From positions 1 through 50,343 of the forward strand of contig NZ_LIPN01000182.1 of assembly GCF_001418325.1 (NCBI RefSeq): a stretch of 50,343 nucleotides of DNA, read 5' to 3'. Position numbers and translations under genes: made by a program. This DNA is from Streptomyces atriruber (GTDB taxonomy: Bacteria; Actinomycetota; Actinomycetes; Streptomycetales; Streptomycetaceae). Every line of letters starts with the position of its first letter. Positions within the stretch are counted from its first letter, which is position 1. The notes beneath the pieces were generated by a model. The model saw nothing but the letters and a program-made list of their open reading frames with translations. It had not been told where the DNA came from and did not search any database. Below are positions 9,785 through 17,734 of the stretch, piece after piece.

Positions 9785-10369
9785 ATGTCGCCGATCATCC
9801 TCATGAACGATCCCGGAGTCGTCGGCATCCCCGTCCGTGACTGCGGCGAAGCCCTCGTCGACCTTCGCCACCTGCCCTTCGTGGACGTCGACGACCGCCT
9901 CGCCGACCCGGAGGGTGCGTACGCCCAGCTGCGCGAGGGCGTCGCCTGGCGGCTCGCCCGCGCCGCCCGGCTGCTCCCCGAAGGGCTGCGCCTGCTGATC
10001 ACCGAGGGGTACCGGCCGTTCGACCTGCAGGCCAAGTACTTCGAGGAGCGCCGCTCCCCGGCGCCGCCCGAGGCCGCCCCGCACGTCGCGGGTGCGGCCG
10101 TCGACATCACCCTGTGCACCACCGACGGCGCCGAACTCGACCTGGGCACACCGGTGCACGCCGACCCCGCGGAGAGCGACGGCGCCTGCCGCACCGACGC
10201 CGACGGCCTCTCCGCCACGGCCCGCCGCAACCGCCGCACCCTCACCGCGGCCCTGGCCACCGCGGGCCTGGTGAACTACCCCGGGCAGTGGTGGCACTGG
10301 TCCTACGGCGACCGCTACTGGGCCTTCGTGACCGGCGCTCCGCATGCCCATTACGGAGCGATGGCCTGA
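9785..10369 (+). CDS. VanX-like M15D D-Ala-D-Ala dipeptidase family protein, catalytic Glu replaced by Gln
   Basis: Protein of 194 residues of the peptidase M15 family, zinc dipeptidases that cut D-Ala-D-Ala. Visible landmarks are the substrate-binding EGYRPFDLQAKYFEE, the zinc motif PHVAGAAVDITL (His and Asp ligands) and the C-terminal YPGQWWHWSYGDRYWA with the third zinc ligand His. In VanX the last motif is E-W-W-H, where Glu is the general base. Here codon 168 is CAG (10286-10288), giving Gln. If the base call is right, catalysis may be lost or changed. There is no signal peptide, so it would be cytoplasmic like VanX. Start ATG 9785 follows a run of six G. No vanHA genes are nearby, so a housekeeping peptidoglycan-turnover role is more likely than glycopeptide resistance. 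Confidence 0.85.
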   Translation: MSPIILMNDPGVVGIPVRDCGEALVDLRHLPFVDVDDRLADPEGAYAQLREGVAWRLARAARLLPEGLRLLITEGYRPFDLQAKYFEERRSPAPPEAAPHVAGAAVDITLCTTDGAELDLGTPVHADPAESDGACRTDADGLSATARRNRRTLTAALATAGLVNYPGQWWHWSYGDRYWAFVTGAPHAHYGAMA

Positions 10370-10373
10370 CGCG

Positions 10374-11714
10374 TCAGGCGGAGCCCAGCGGCACGTCGAG
10401 GCGGGCGCGGAGGTGGCTGAACGCGGCGATGGAGTGCGGGCCGTGGTAGCTGCCGAGGCCGCTCTCGCCGACACCGCCGAACGGCAGGTCGGACACGCGC
10501 AGATGCGCCATCGGCAGTCCGAAGCCGAGCCCGCCGGACGAGGTCTCGGCGGCGAGGCGACGCCGAGTCGTCTCGTTCTCCGTGAAGCCGTACAGGGCCA
10601 GCGGCTTGTCGCGGTCGTTGATGAAGGTGATGGCCTCGTCCAGGCCCCCGACCTCGACGATGGGCAGGACCGGGCCGAAGATCTCCTCGCCCATGACGGG
10701 GTCGTCCGCGGTCACCCCGGTCAGGACGGTCGGCGCGATGTACACGTCGTCCCGGTCGGTCTGCCCGCCGAACGCCGTCGTGCCGGAACCGAGCAGGGCG
10801 CTCACGCGGTCGAAGTGCCGCTGGTTCACCATCCGGCCGTACGCCGGAGAGGACTGCGGATCGGCGCCGAAGAGCCGCTCCACGGCCTCCGCGAGCGCGA
10901 CTTCGAGGGCGCGGGCGGTGGCCGGGTCGGTCAGGACGTAGTCCGGCGCCACGCAGGTCTGCCCGGCGTTGCGGAACTTGGCATCGGCGAGACGGGCGGC
11001 GACGGTCGCCACGTCCGCGTCCCGGTCGACGAACACCGGCGACTTGCCGCCCAGTTCGAGGGTGACGGGGGTGAGGTGCTCGGCGGCGGCACGCATCACG
11101 ATGCGGCCGACCGTGCCGTTGCCGGTGTAGAAGATGTGGTCGAAGCGCTGGGCTAGCAGCGCCGTGGTCTCGGGAACGCCGCCCTCGACGACGGCGACCG
11201 CCTCCGGATCCAGATACTCCGGTACGAGGCGCGCCATCAGCTCCGAGGTGGCCGGGGCCAGTTCGCTCGGCTTGAGGATCACCGTGTTGCCGGCGGCGAG
11301 CGCTCCCGCGACCGGTACGAGGGACAGCTGGACCGGGTAGTTCCAGGGGGCGATGACTAGCACGGTGCCCAGCGGCTCGTACTGCGTACCGGCCGTGGAT
11401 CCCTCGGGCAGCCCGGCGAGGGAGGACCGGTCCAGTTCCTGCGGTGCCAGCCACTGGGTGAGGTGCGCCAGCGTGTGGTCGATCTCGTGCACGGGCAGGT
11501 CGATCTCGGCGCCGTACGCCTCGGGGCGCGGCTTGTGCAGATCGCTGTGCAGCGCGTCCGCGATGGCCTCGCGGTTCTCGGTGAACAGTGCGCGCAGCCG
11601 GGTCAGCTGCTCCCGGCGCCAGGCGAGGGGCCGGGTGCGGCCGGTGGCGAAGGTCGCGCGCAGCCGGGCGACCAGGGCAGCGGTCCGGTCGGTGGGGGTG
11701 ACGTCGGTGGTCAT
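10374..11714 (-). CDS. NAD(P)-dependent aldehyde dehydrogenase (class 3-like)
   Basis: Enzyme of 446 residues oxidising aldehydes to acids. The short N-terminus and length are those of class 3 (ALDH3/fatty aldehyde) dehydrogenases. Key parts are intact: oxyanion Asn125 in APWNYP, the general base Glu220 in VTLELGGKSP, and catalytic Cys254 in FRNAGQTCVAP. The late EEIFGPVLPI motif is also present. It is the last gene of a leftward three-gene unit (DJ-1/PfpI protein, TetR, aldehyde dehydrogenase), 36 bases after the tetR stop, with ribosome site GAGGA before ATG. The partners suggest an aldehyde or carbonyl stress response controlled by the TetR protein; that is inference. The 3' end lies four bases from the convergent M15 gene. 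Confidence 0.92.
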   Translation of the reverse strand: MTTDVTPTDRTAALVARLRATFATGRTRPLAWRREQLTRLRALFTENREAIADALHSDLHKPRPEAYGAEIDLPVHEIDHTLAHLTQWLAPQELDRSSLAGLPEGSTAGTQYEPLGTVLVIAPWNYPVQLSLVPVAGALAAGNTVILKPSELAPATSELMARLVPEYLDPEAVAVVEGGVPETTALLAQRFDHIFYTGNGTVGRIVMRAAAEHLTPVTLELGGKSPVFVDRDADVATVAARLADAKFRNAGQTCVAPDYVLTDPATARALEVALAEAVERLFGADPQSSPAYGRMVNQRHFDRVSALLGSGTTAFGGQTDRDDVYIAPTVLTGVTADDPVMGEEIFGPVLPIVEVGGLDEAITFINDRDKPLALYGFTENETTRRRLAAETSSGGLGFGLPMAHLRVSDLPFGGVGESGLGSYHGPHSIAAFSHLRARLDVPLGSA

Positions 11715-11750
11715 GGGGGGTCCTCAGGGGGGTGCTGTGTGCTGTGCTGA

Positions 11751-12329
11751 TCAGTGCTGGGTGGTGCCGCGGTCGGCCGTGGCGGGGGTGCCGAGCAGAC
11801 CTGCGGCGAGGACGTCGGTGGCGGTGGCCAGGAGGCTTCGGGGGGCGGCCGCCCGTTCCAGGCCGACGACCAGTGCGACGCAGATGTCGGCGGCCCGGGC
11901 GGGCTCGACACCCGCGACCGTGCCCGCCTCGGTGAACAGGGCGGTGAGCAGGTCGCGCAGCTCCGCCGTGAACGATGTGCAGATGTCGCCGAACAGGCGG
12001 GCCTTCTCGTCGAGCAGCTCCGCGGCGTGCGGGGAGTCCCCGGCCAGCTGGAGCACGAGGTCGAGCTTGGCGGCCAGGACGCCGTGGAGCCTCTCCGTGT
12101 ACGGGGCGTCGGTGGTGACCGCCTCCCGGGCCCGCCGGAGCGCCTGCTCGTGGAGGCGTCCGGCGAGCCTGCGGAAGGCGTCGTCCTTGCTGCGTACGTA
12201 CTGGTAGACGGCGGACCGGGACACGCCCATGGCGGAGGCGATGTCGTCCATCGTGGTGCGTCGCACGCCGTACCGCGTCAGGCAGTCGTAGGCGGCGTCG
12301 AGGACCTCGTCGAGCCGGTCGGTGCCCAT
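11751..12329 (-). CDS. TetR/AcrR-family repressor in aldehyde dehydrogenase operon
   Basis: 192-residue TetR-family regulator. The N-terminal helix-turn-helix is clear: TTMDDIASAMGVSRSAVYQYVRSKDDAF around residues 25-52. The ligand-binding domain is typical in length. It starts three bases after the stop of the PfpI gene, with only a weak ribosome site, so translation is probably coupled. As the middle gene of the operon it likely represses the whole unit through the palindrome at 13073-13096 upstream of the first gene, with an aldehyde or related electrophile as inducer. The operator assignment and ligand are inferences from position. Confidence 0.9.
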   Translation of the reverse strand: MGTDRLDEVLDAAYDCLTRYGVRRTTMDDIASAMGVSRSAVYQYVRSKDDAFRRLAGRLHEQALRRAREAVTTDAPYTERLHGVLAAKLDLVLQLAGDSPHAAELLDEKARLFGDICTSFTAELRDLLTALFTEAGTVAGVEPARAADICVALVVGLERAAAPRSLLATATDVLAAGLLGTPATADRGTTQH

Positions 12330-12332
12330 GGG

Positions 12333-13028
12333 TCAGGCCAGCTTCCCGAGCAGCTCCACGGCGAGCGGGGCGGCGGAGGCGGGGTTCTGGCCGGTGACCA
12401 GGTTGCGGTCGACGACCACGTGCGGGGCCCAGGGCTCGCCCTCCTGGAAGTCGGCACCGCCCTGCACCAGGCGGTCCTGGAGCAGCCACTTCGCCCGGTC
12501 GGCGAATCCGGCCTGGGCCTCCTCGACGTTGCTGAATCCGGTGAGGCGGTAGCCCGCGAAGGCAGGCGTGCCGTCGGCGGAGACGGCGGCGAGGAGCGCG
12601 GCCGGGGCGTGGCAGACGATCCCGAGCGGCTTGTCCGTCGCCAGGGCGCGGGTGAGCAGCCTGCCGGAATCGGCGTCGAGGGCGAGGTCCTCCATGGGGC
12701 CGTGGCCGCCGGGGTAGAAGACGGCGGCGTAGTCGTCGAGGTCCACCTCCGCCAGCTTGACCGGGTGCTGGAGCGCGGTGAACGCGGCGAGCGCGGCGGC
12801 GACCCTGACGGCGCCCTCCTGCCCGCCGTTGAACTCGGGGGCGAGCGAGCCGCCGTCGACGGTCGGGACGACGCCGCCGGGGGTGGCGACGACGATCTCG
12901 TGACCGGCGGCCTTGAACGCCTCGTACGGCGCGACGGCCTCCTCGGCCCAGAAGCCGGTCGGATGCGGGGTTCCGTCGGCCAGGGTCCAGTGGTCGACGC
13001 CGGTGACTACGAACAGGATCTTCGACAT
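12333..13028 (-). CDS. DJ-1/PfpI-family protein (Hsp31/glyoxalase III-like)
   Basis: 231-residue class I glutamine amidotransferase-like protein. The nucleophile elbow is GIVCHAPAALL (Cys139, His140), and an acidic partner is in FWAEEAVAPYEAF (Glu29/Glu30). The metal/hydrolase-type signature FYPGGHGPMEDL is also present. This pattern is the Hsp31/HchA-like subgroup, some of which convert methylglyoxal or act as chaperone-deglycases. Start ATG 13028 (MSKILFVVTG) is preferred over an upstream in-frame start because GGAGG lies about ten bases before it. First gene of the operon with TetR and aldehyde dehydrogenase, which supports a reactive-carbonyl detoxification role. Confidence 0.9.
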   Translation of the reverse strand: MSKILFVVTGVDHWTLADGTPHPTGFWAEEAVAPYEAFKAAGHEIVVATPGGVVPTVDGGSLAPEFNGGQEGAVRVAAALAAFTALQHPVKLAEVDLDDYAAVFYPGGHGPMEDLALDADSGRLLTRALATDKPLGIVCHAPAALLAAVSADGTPAFAGYRLTGFSNVEEAQAGFADRAKWLLQDRLVQGGADFQEGEPWAPHVVVDRNLVTGQNPASAAPLAVELLGKLA

Positions 13029-13053
13029 GCGGGGGCCTCCGATGGGCGGACGG

Positions 13054-13096
13054 TCTGACGTTCCGGTCACTCTGACGTTCTGGAGTCAGAACGTCA
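13054..13096 (-). promoter_or_regulatory. Perfect TetR-type operator upstream of the PfpI-TetR-ALDH operon
   Basis: Inverted repeat with 10-base arms TGACGTTCTG (13073-13082) and CAGAACGTCA (13087-13096) around four bases. The half-site sequence TCTGACGTTC also occurs once more at 13054-13063 in direct orientation. The site is 45-68 bases upstream of the PfpI start. It is the best candidate for autoregulation by the TetR protein at 11751-12329. Confidence 0.6.
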
Positions 13097-13132
13097 GTGC
13101 GCGATGTCCCCAAACGTAAATCCATCGGGCAT

Positions 13133-13178
13133 AGGTATCCAATGAGGAAACCGATGGGAGGTATCGGAAAACCGATGG
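13133..13178. repeat. Imperfect direct repeat between two regulators' genes
   Basis: Two copies of a pattern beginning AGGTATC and ending GGAAA(A)CCGATGG lie at 13133-13157 and 13159-13178. The second copy is shorter in the middle. The block lies upstream of the PfpI operon and downstream of the tetR gene at 13222. It could be a second regulatory site or a decayed repeat. Confidence 0.5.
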
Positions 13179-13221
13179 CGCGCCTCGGGACGGTCCCGCC
13201 CGCTCCTGGAGACGTGCTGTA

Positions 13222-13812
13222 TCAGCCGTGCTTCGGGTGCCCGGGAGCGCCGACCCGCAGTCCGTCCATGACGAGGTCCATCAGCCGGCCGGCCCGGGAC
13301 TCCCAGTCGTCGTGCGGGTCGATGTGCCAGAGGCCGGCGATGGCGAGCAGGAAGTCGTCGGGGGTCACCCCGGGCCGGATGGTCCCGGCCTCCTCGTTCG
13401 CCCGCAGCAGGTGGCCGACCGCCTCGGTCAGCGGGCCGGGTCCGACCCCGGCCAGGCTGCCGAGCGTGCTCGTCGCCTTGCGGATCGCCTCGGCGAGACC
13501 CGCCTTGGCCATCGCGTACCGGACGAGGCGGTCCATCCACTCCCGCAGGGCCCGGTCCGGTGCCCGGCTCGCCAGCAACTGGCAGGCGGCGTCGGAGACC
13601 TGCTGGACCTCGTATCGGTACACCTCGAGGACGAGCGACTCGCGGTTCGGGAAGTTGCGGTAGAACGTGCCCTGCCCGACGCCGGCCTTCTTCGCGATCA
13701 GGCTGAGCGGGGCGTCGCTGGCCAGTGTCAGCTCCGCCAGGGCGACTTCGAGGATCCGCTCGCGATTGCGCTGCGCGTCCGAGCGCAGGGGCGGGGTCTT
13801 GTGCTGACCCAT
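13222..13812 (-). CDS. TetR/AcrR-family regulator, divergent from Mo-hydroxylase operon
   Basis: 196-residue TetR-family repressor with helix-turn-helix LSLIAKKAGVGQGTFYRNFPNRESLVLEVY around residues 36-65. The C-terminal domain resembles the TetR_C group with the pattern ATSTLGSLAGVGPGPLTEAVGHLL and IAGLWHIDP. A strong ribosome site, GAAGGAGAG, precedes ATG 13812. Upstream, two GGACA/TGTCC palindromes sit between it and the divergent molybdenum hydroxylase operon at 14068. In S. coelicolor a TetR protein (XdhR) controls a xanthine dehydrogenase operon. This pair may be the same or a parallel arrangement; orthology cannot be settled without a search. Confidence 0.9.
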   Translation of the reverse strand: MGQHKTPPLRSDAQRNRERILEVALAELTLASDAPLSLIAKKAGVGQGTFYRNFPNRESLVLEVYRYEVQQVSDAACQLLASRAPDRALREWMDRLVRYAMAKAGLAEAIRKATSTLGSLAGVGPGPLTEAVGHLLRANEEAGTIRPGVTPDDFLLAIAGLWHIDPHDDWESRAGRLMDLVMDGLRVGAPGHPKHG

Positions 13813-13873
13813 TCGCTCTCCTTCGGCGCGTCATGGCCGATTCCACGCGTCACGGCCTGGTTGTGCCTTGCTG

Positions 13874-13932
13874 AGCGGACAACTGTCCGCTAAGTTCGAC
13901 GGTTAACGGACAGCTGTCCACTTAGGCTCACC
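13874..13932. promoter_or_regulatory. Twin TetR operators plus iron-box-like core, before the Mo-hydroxylase operon
   Basis: Operator 1 is AGCGGACA-AC-TGTCCGCT (13874-13891), a perfect 8-base-arm inverted repeat. Operator 2 has the perfect palindrome GGACAGCTGTCC (13908-13919) with less conserved outer bases. The centres are 31 bases apart, about three helical turns, so two dimers would bind the same face. TTAGGCTCACC (13922-13932) follows directly and equals the core of the DmdR/IdeR iron-box consensus. The block lies between divergent genes starting at 13812 and 14068. Confidence 0.65.
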
Positions 13933-14067
13933 ATACCGCAGACATGCCCGCTGGGGACCCCTGCTGCCCAAGCGGCGGCCACCTCCTCATCCTGTACAGC
14001 GCCATCACTTCCCGAACCTCCCGCCGGGAACGCCTCGATCTACGCGATTCGCGAAAGAAGGCTGCTC

Positions 14068-14610
14068 ATGGCTCCATCGACGTCCAGTGCCGTCACCCTG
14101 AACATCAACGGTGAGAAGCACACACTGTCCGTCGACCACCGCACCACCCTGCTCGACGCACTGCGTGAGCGGCTCGATCTGACCGGCACCAAGAAGGGGT
14201 GCGACCAAGGCCAGTGCGGGGCCTGCACGGTGCTCGTCGACGGCCGCCGGGCCGTCTCCTGTCTGACCCTCGCGGTCGCCTCCGAGGGCCGCGAGATCAC
14301 CACCATCGAGGGCGTCGCGGACGGCGACCGGCTGCACCCCGTCCAGCAGGCCTTCCTCGACCGCGACGGCTTCCAGTGCGGCTACTGCACACCGGGACAG
14401 ATCTGTTCCGCCCTCGGCGCGCTGGAGGAGCACGCCGCGGGCTGGCCGAGCGCCGCCACCGCCGATGTGCGGCCCGAGGCGGGCGTGCCCGAGCTCACCG
14501 CCGAGGAGATCCGCGAGCGGATGAGCGGCAACCTGTGCCGCTGTGGTGCGTACGTGTCGATCGTGCAGGCCGTGGCGGAGGCCGCCCGCGCAGAAGAGGG
14601 AGCAGCATGA
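14068..14610 (+). CDS. Molybdenum hydroxylase, 2Fe-2S subunit (PaoA/XdhA-like)
   Basis: 180-residue small subunit of a xanthine oxidase-family enzyme, passing electrons from the molybdenum centre to FAD. The N-terminal plant-type ferredoxin domain has Cys45, Cys50, Cys53 and Cys65 (CDQGQCGAC, then SCL). The C-terminal helical domain binds a second 2Fe-2S cluster through CGYCTPGQ (Cys104, Cys107) and CRCG (Cys157, Cys159). A longer insert at about 121-148 separates the two pairs. It is the first gene of the operon and overlaps the next gene by ATGA. No signal peptide is seen, unlike E. coli PaoA, so the enzyme should be cytoplasmic. Confidence 0.95.
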   Translation: MAPSTSSAVTLNINGEKHTLSVDHRTTLLDALRERLDLTGTKKGCDQGQCGACTVLVDGRRAVSCLTLAVASEGREITTIEGVADGDRLHPVQQAFLDRDGFQCGYCTPGQICSALGALEEHAAGWPSAATADVRPEAGVPELTAEEIRERMSGNLCRCGAYVSIVQAVAEAARAEEGAA

Positions 14611-15599
14611 GGGACTTCGGCTACCAGCGGGCCCACGACGTGTCCGGGGCGGTCGCCGTGCTCGGCGCCGACCCCGACGCCCGCTACCTGGGCGGCGGCA
14701 CCAACCTCGTCGACCTGATGAAGAGCGGCGTGGAGCGGCCAGGGCTCCTCGTCGACGTACGCGAACTGCCCCTGGACACCATCGAGACCACCGAGGACGG
14801 CGGACTGCGCATCGGCGCGACCGTCACCAACAGCGACCTCGCCGCCCACCCCGACGTGCGCCGCCGCTACCCGGCGCTAACGCAGGCGGTCCTCGCCGGC
14901 GCATCGGGCCAGCTGCGCAACATGGCGACCGTCGGCGGGAACCTCCTCCAGCGCACCCGCTGCGGCTACTTCACCGACCTCACCAAGCCCTGCAACAAGC
15001 GCGAGCCCGGCAGCGGCTGCCCCGCCGTCGAGGGCGAGCACCACAACCACGCGATCCTCGGCGCCACGGAGCACTGCGTGGCCGTCCACCCCTCCGACAT
15101 GGGCGTGGCCCTCACGGCCCTCGACGCGGTCGTCCACTACGAAACGGCCGACGGCCCGGGCGAGTTGCCGATCGACCAGTTCTACCTCCCCGTGGGAGAT
15201 ACCCCCCACCTGGAGACCGCGCTGCCGTCCGGCGCCCTGATCACCCACGTCAGCCTGGCGCCCGCCCCGGTCGCCGCGGTCTCCCGCTACCGCAAGGTGC
15301 GCGAGCGCGCCTCGTACGCGTTCGCCATCGGCTCGATCGCCGCAGCCCTCGACGTACGGGACGGCGTCGTCCGAGACGTGCGCATCGGCATCGGCGCGGT
15401 CGCGTCCCGCCCGTGGCGGGCCCGGGCTGCCGAGCGGGCGCTGACCGGGGGCCCGGCGACCGCCGAGGCCTTCGCCGCCGCGGCCGACGCCGAACTGGCG
15501 GCCGCCCGCACGCTGCCCGACAACGGCTACAAGGTGACGCTGACGCGCAACCTCGTCGTGGCCGTGCTGTCCGAACTCACCGAGGAGGCCGCCCGATGA
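14607..15599 (+). CDS. Molybdenum hydroxylase, FAD subunit with 4Fe-4S insertion (PaoB/YagS-like)
   Basis: 330-residue medium subunit. The FAD-binding motif YLGGGTNLVDLMKSG (28-42) and AGASGQLRNMATVGGNLLQRTRC (98-119 region) are typical. An insertion carries four cysteines, Cys119, Cys129, Cys138 and Cys157, with the signature CNKREPGSGCPA. In E. coli PaoB such an insertion binds an extra 4Fe-4S cluster, a mark of the aldehyde-oxidising PaoABC type rather than classical xanthine dehydrogenase. ATG 14607 overlaps the previous stop (ATGA) and follows AGAGGGAG. The substrate is therefore more likely an aldehyde or purine-like heterocycle; it cannot be fixed from sequence. Confidence 0.93.
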   Translation: MRDFGYQRAHDVSGAVAVLGADPDARYLGGGTNLVDLMKSGVERPGLLVDVRELPLDTIETTEDGGLRIGATVTNSDLAAHPDVRRRYPALTQAVLAGASGQLRNMATVGGNLLQRTRCGYFTDLTKPCNKREPGSGCPAVEGEHHNHAILGATEHCVAVHPSDMGVALTALDAVVHYETADGPGELPIDQFYLPVGDTPHLETALPSGALITHVSLAPAPVAAVSRYRKVRERASYAFAIGSIAAALDVRDGVVRDVRIGIGAVASRPWRARAAERALTGGPATAEAFAAAADAELAAARTLPDNGYKVTLTRNLVVAVLSELTEEAAR

Positions 15600-17734
15600 C
15601 CACGACCACCGCAACCACCGCGGTGACGGGCGCCGTCGGCACCCCGCACACCCGCATCGAGGGCCGCGACAAGGTCACCGGAGCGGCCCGCTACGCCGGC
15701 GAGATCCCCTTCACGAACCTCGCCCACGGCTGGCTGGTGCTGTCCACCATCGCCCGCGGCCGGGTCCGTTCGGTCGACACCGAGCCCGTCCTCGCGATGC
15801 CCGGCGTCGTGTCCGTGCTGCACCACGGGAACGCGCCGCGCGTCGACGGGGACTACGTGGGAATGCTCGGACGGCCCGACCCGGTCCTCGAGGTCTTCCA
15901 GCACGACCGGGTGCCCTACGTGGGCTGGCCGGTGGCGCTCGTCGTGGCCGAGACGTCCGAACAGGCCAGGGAGGCCGCGGAGGCGCTCGTGGTCCACTAC
16001 GACCAGGAGCAGCACGACGTCGCCTTCTCCGCGGGACGACCGGGCACGTACACGCCGGAGACCGACGGCATGCGCGTGGCGAAGGGCGACCTGGAGGCGC
16101 AGCTCGACGCCTCCGCCCACGTCGTGGACGCCGAGTACACGACGCCCGAGGAGCATCACACCTCGATGGAGCCGCACGTCGCGACGGCGCGCTGGGACGG
16201 CGGCCGCCTGGAGGTCGTCGACTCCAACCAGGGCAGCAGCTGGGTCGCGAGCGAACTGGCGCAGCTCTTCTCCCTCGACCCGGCCTCGGTGCGGGTGCAG
16301 TCGGAGCACGTCGGCGGCGCCTTCGGGTCCAAGGGACCGCGGGCCCACCAGGTGCTCGCCGTGATGGCGGCGACCGCCCTCGACCGTCCTGTGCGCGTCG
16401 TCCTGACCCGCCCTCAGGTCTTCTCGCTCATCGGCTACCGCAGCCCCACCACGCAACGTGTCCGGCTCGGCGCCGACCCGGACGGGCGGCTGCGTGCCTT
16501 CGACCACCAGGCGCAGAGCCTGTCGTCGACGGTCCATGAGTTCGTCGAGGAGAGCGCCGGATTCGGGCGTGCCATGTACGCGGCCGACGCGCACCACACC
16601 GTCAACCGTGTCGTCCGCCTCGACCTGCCGACACCGACCTGGGTACGGGCCCCGGGCGAGGCGCCCGGCTCCTTCGCGGTGGAGTCCGCGCTCGACGAAC
16701 TCGCGGAGCGGTGCGGCATCGACCCGATCGCGCTGCGGGTCCGCAACGAACCGGACGTGGGCCCCGTCTCCGGTCTGCCCTTCAGCAGCCGCAACCTGCT
16801 CGCGTGCTTCGAAGAGGGCGCCCGCCGGTTCGGCTGGGCGGACCGCGACCCGCGCCCCGGCCTGCGCCGCGAAGGCCGCTGGCTGCTGGGCACCGGCACC
16901 GCATCGGCCACCTTCCCGGTGCTCGTCGCCCCGAGCACGGCCGCGGTGACGGCGGAGGCCGACGGGACCTTCACCGTGCGCATCACCGCGGCGGACGTCG
17001 GCACCGGCGCACGCACCGCGCTCACCCTGATCGCGGCGGACGCCCTCGAAGTGCCGACGGACCGCGTCCGGGTCCGCATCGCCGACAGCGACTTCGGTCA
17101 CGCGATGCTCGCGGGCGGCTCCATGGGCACCCGCTCCTGGGGCTGGGCCGTCATGCTCGCGGCGCGCGAACTGCGCGAGAAGCTGCTCCTCGGCGGTGAC
17201 ATTCCGTCGGAGGGCCTCACGGCGCGGTCGGACACCAGCGACGTCATCGGAGCGCTCTCGCAGAAGGAACGGCACGCTTTCGGCGCGCAGTTCGCCGAGG
17301 TCGCCGTGGACGTCACCACCGGCGAGGTGCGCGTACGGCGCATGCTCGGCATCTTCGCGGCCGGCCGGATCGTCAACCCGCTGACCGCGCGCAGCCAGCT
17401 GGTCGGCGGCATGACCTGGGGCCTGTCCATGGCGCTGCACGAGGAAGCCGTCAGGGACCCGGCGACGGGCAGCCTCGTGGGGCCCGACCTCGCGGGGTAC
17501 CACATCGCCTCGCACGCCGACGTGCCGCACATCGAGGCGGACTGGGTCGACGACCCCGACGCGGAGGACCCCGTGGGCATCAAGGGCGTCGGGGAGATCG
17601 GCATCGTGGGCGCCGCGGCGGCCATCGCCAACGCGGTCCGGCACGCGACCGGCGTCCGCCACCGGTCCCTCCCCATCCGCCCCGACCGCATCCTCGCGGC
17701 GGGGACCGTAACCGGGGAAGAACACCGTGCTTGA
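15596..17734 (+). CDS. Molybdenum hydroxylase, molybdopterin-binding large subunit (PaoC/YagR-like)
   Basis: 712-residue catalytic subunit that holds the molybdenum cofactor, probably as molybdopterin cytosine dinucleotide. The first domain begins TRIEGRDKVTGAARYAGEI (about 20-38). The cofactor-binding Gly-rich segment EHVGGAFGSKG is near residue 240, and WVRAPGEAPGSFAVES near 350. The catalytic glutamate is Glu667 in IKGVGEIGIVG. The length is that of the three-subunit enzymes. ATG 15596 overlaps the preceding stop. The active-site pocket lacks any obvious xanthine-specific marker that I can read by eye, so the broad family name is kept. Confidence 0.93.
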   Translation: MTTTTATTAVTGAVGTPHTRIEGRDKVTGAARYAGEIPFTNLAHGWLVLSTIARGRVRSVDTEPVLAMPGVVSVLHHGNAPRVDGDYVGMLGRPDPVLEVFQHDRVPYVGWPVALVVAETSEQAREAAEALVVHYDQEQHDVAFSAGRPGTYTPETDGMRVAKGDLEAQLDASAHVVDAEYTTPEEHHTSMEPHVATARWDGGRLEVVDSNQGSSWVASELAQLFSLDPASVRVQSEHVGGAFGSKGPRAHQVLAVMAATALDRPVRVVLTRPQVFSLIGYRSPTTQRVRLGADPDGRLRAFDHQAQSLSSTVHEFVEESAGFGRAMYAADAHHTVNRVVRLDLPTPTWVRAPGEAPGSFAVESALDELAERCGIDPIALRVRNEPDVGPVSGLPFSSRNLLACFEEGARRFGWADRDPRPGLRREGRWLLGTGTASATFPVLVAPSTAAVTAEADGTFTVRITAADVGTGARTALTLIAADALEVPTDRVRVRIADSDFGHAMLAGGSMGTRSWGWAVMLAARELREKLLLGGDIPSEGLTARSDTSDVIGALSQKERHAFGAQFAEVAVDVTTGEVRVRRMLGIFAAGRIVNPLTARSQLVGGMTWGLSMALHEEAVRDPATGSLVGPDLAGYHIASHADVPHIEADWVDDPDAEDPVGIKGVGEIGIVGAAAAIANAVRHATGVRHRSLPIRPDRILAAGTVTGEEHRA

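Noticed and set aside
9510..9806. Short open frames in the 340-base gap after the AfsR-like gene
   Set aside because: No family similarity, no ribosome site, and composition dominated by the G-rich repeats.
9785..10369. Vancomycin resistance cluster suggested by the VanX-like gene
   Set aside because: No vanH, vanA or vanRS-like genes are near, and the catalytic Glu is replaced.
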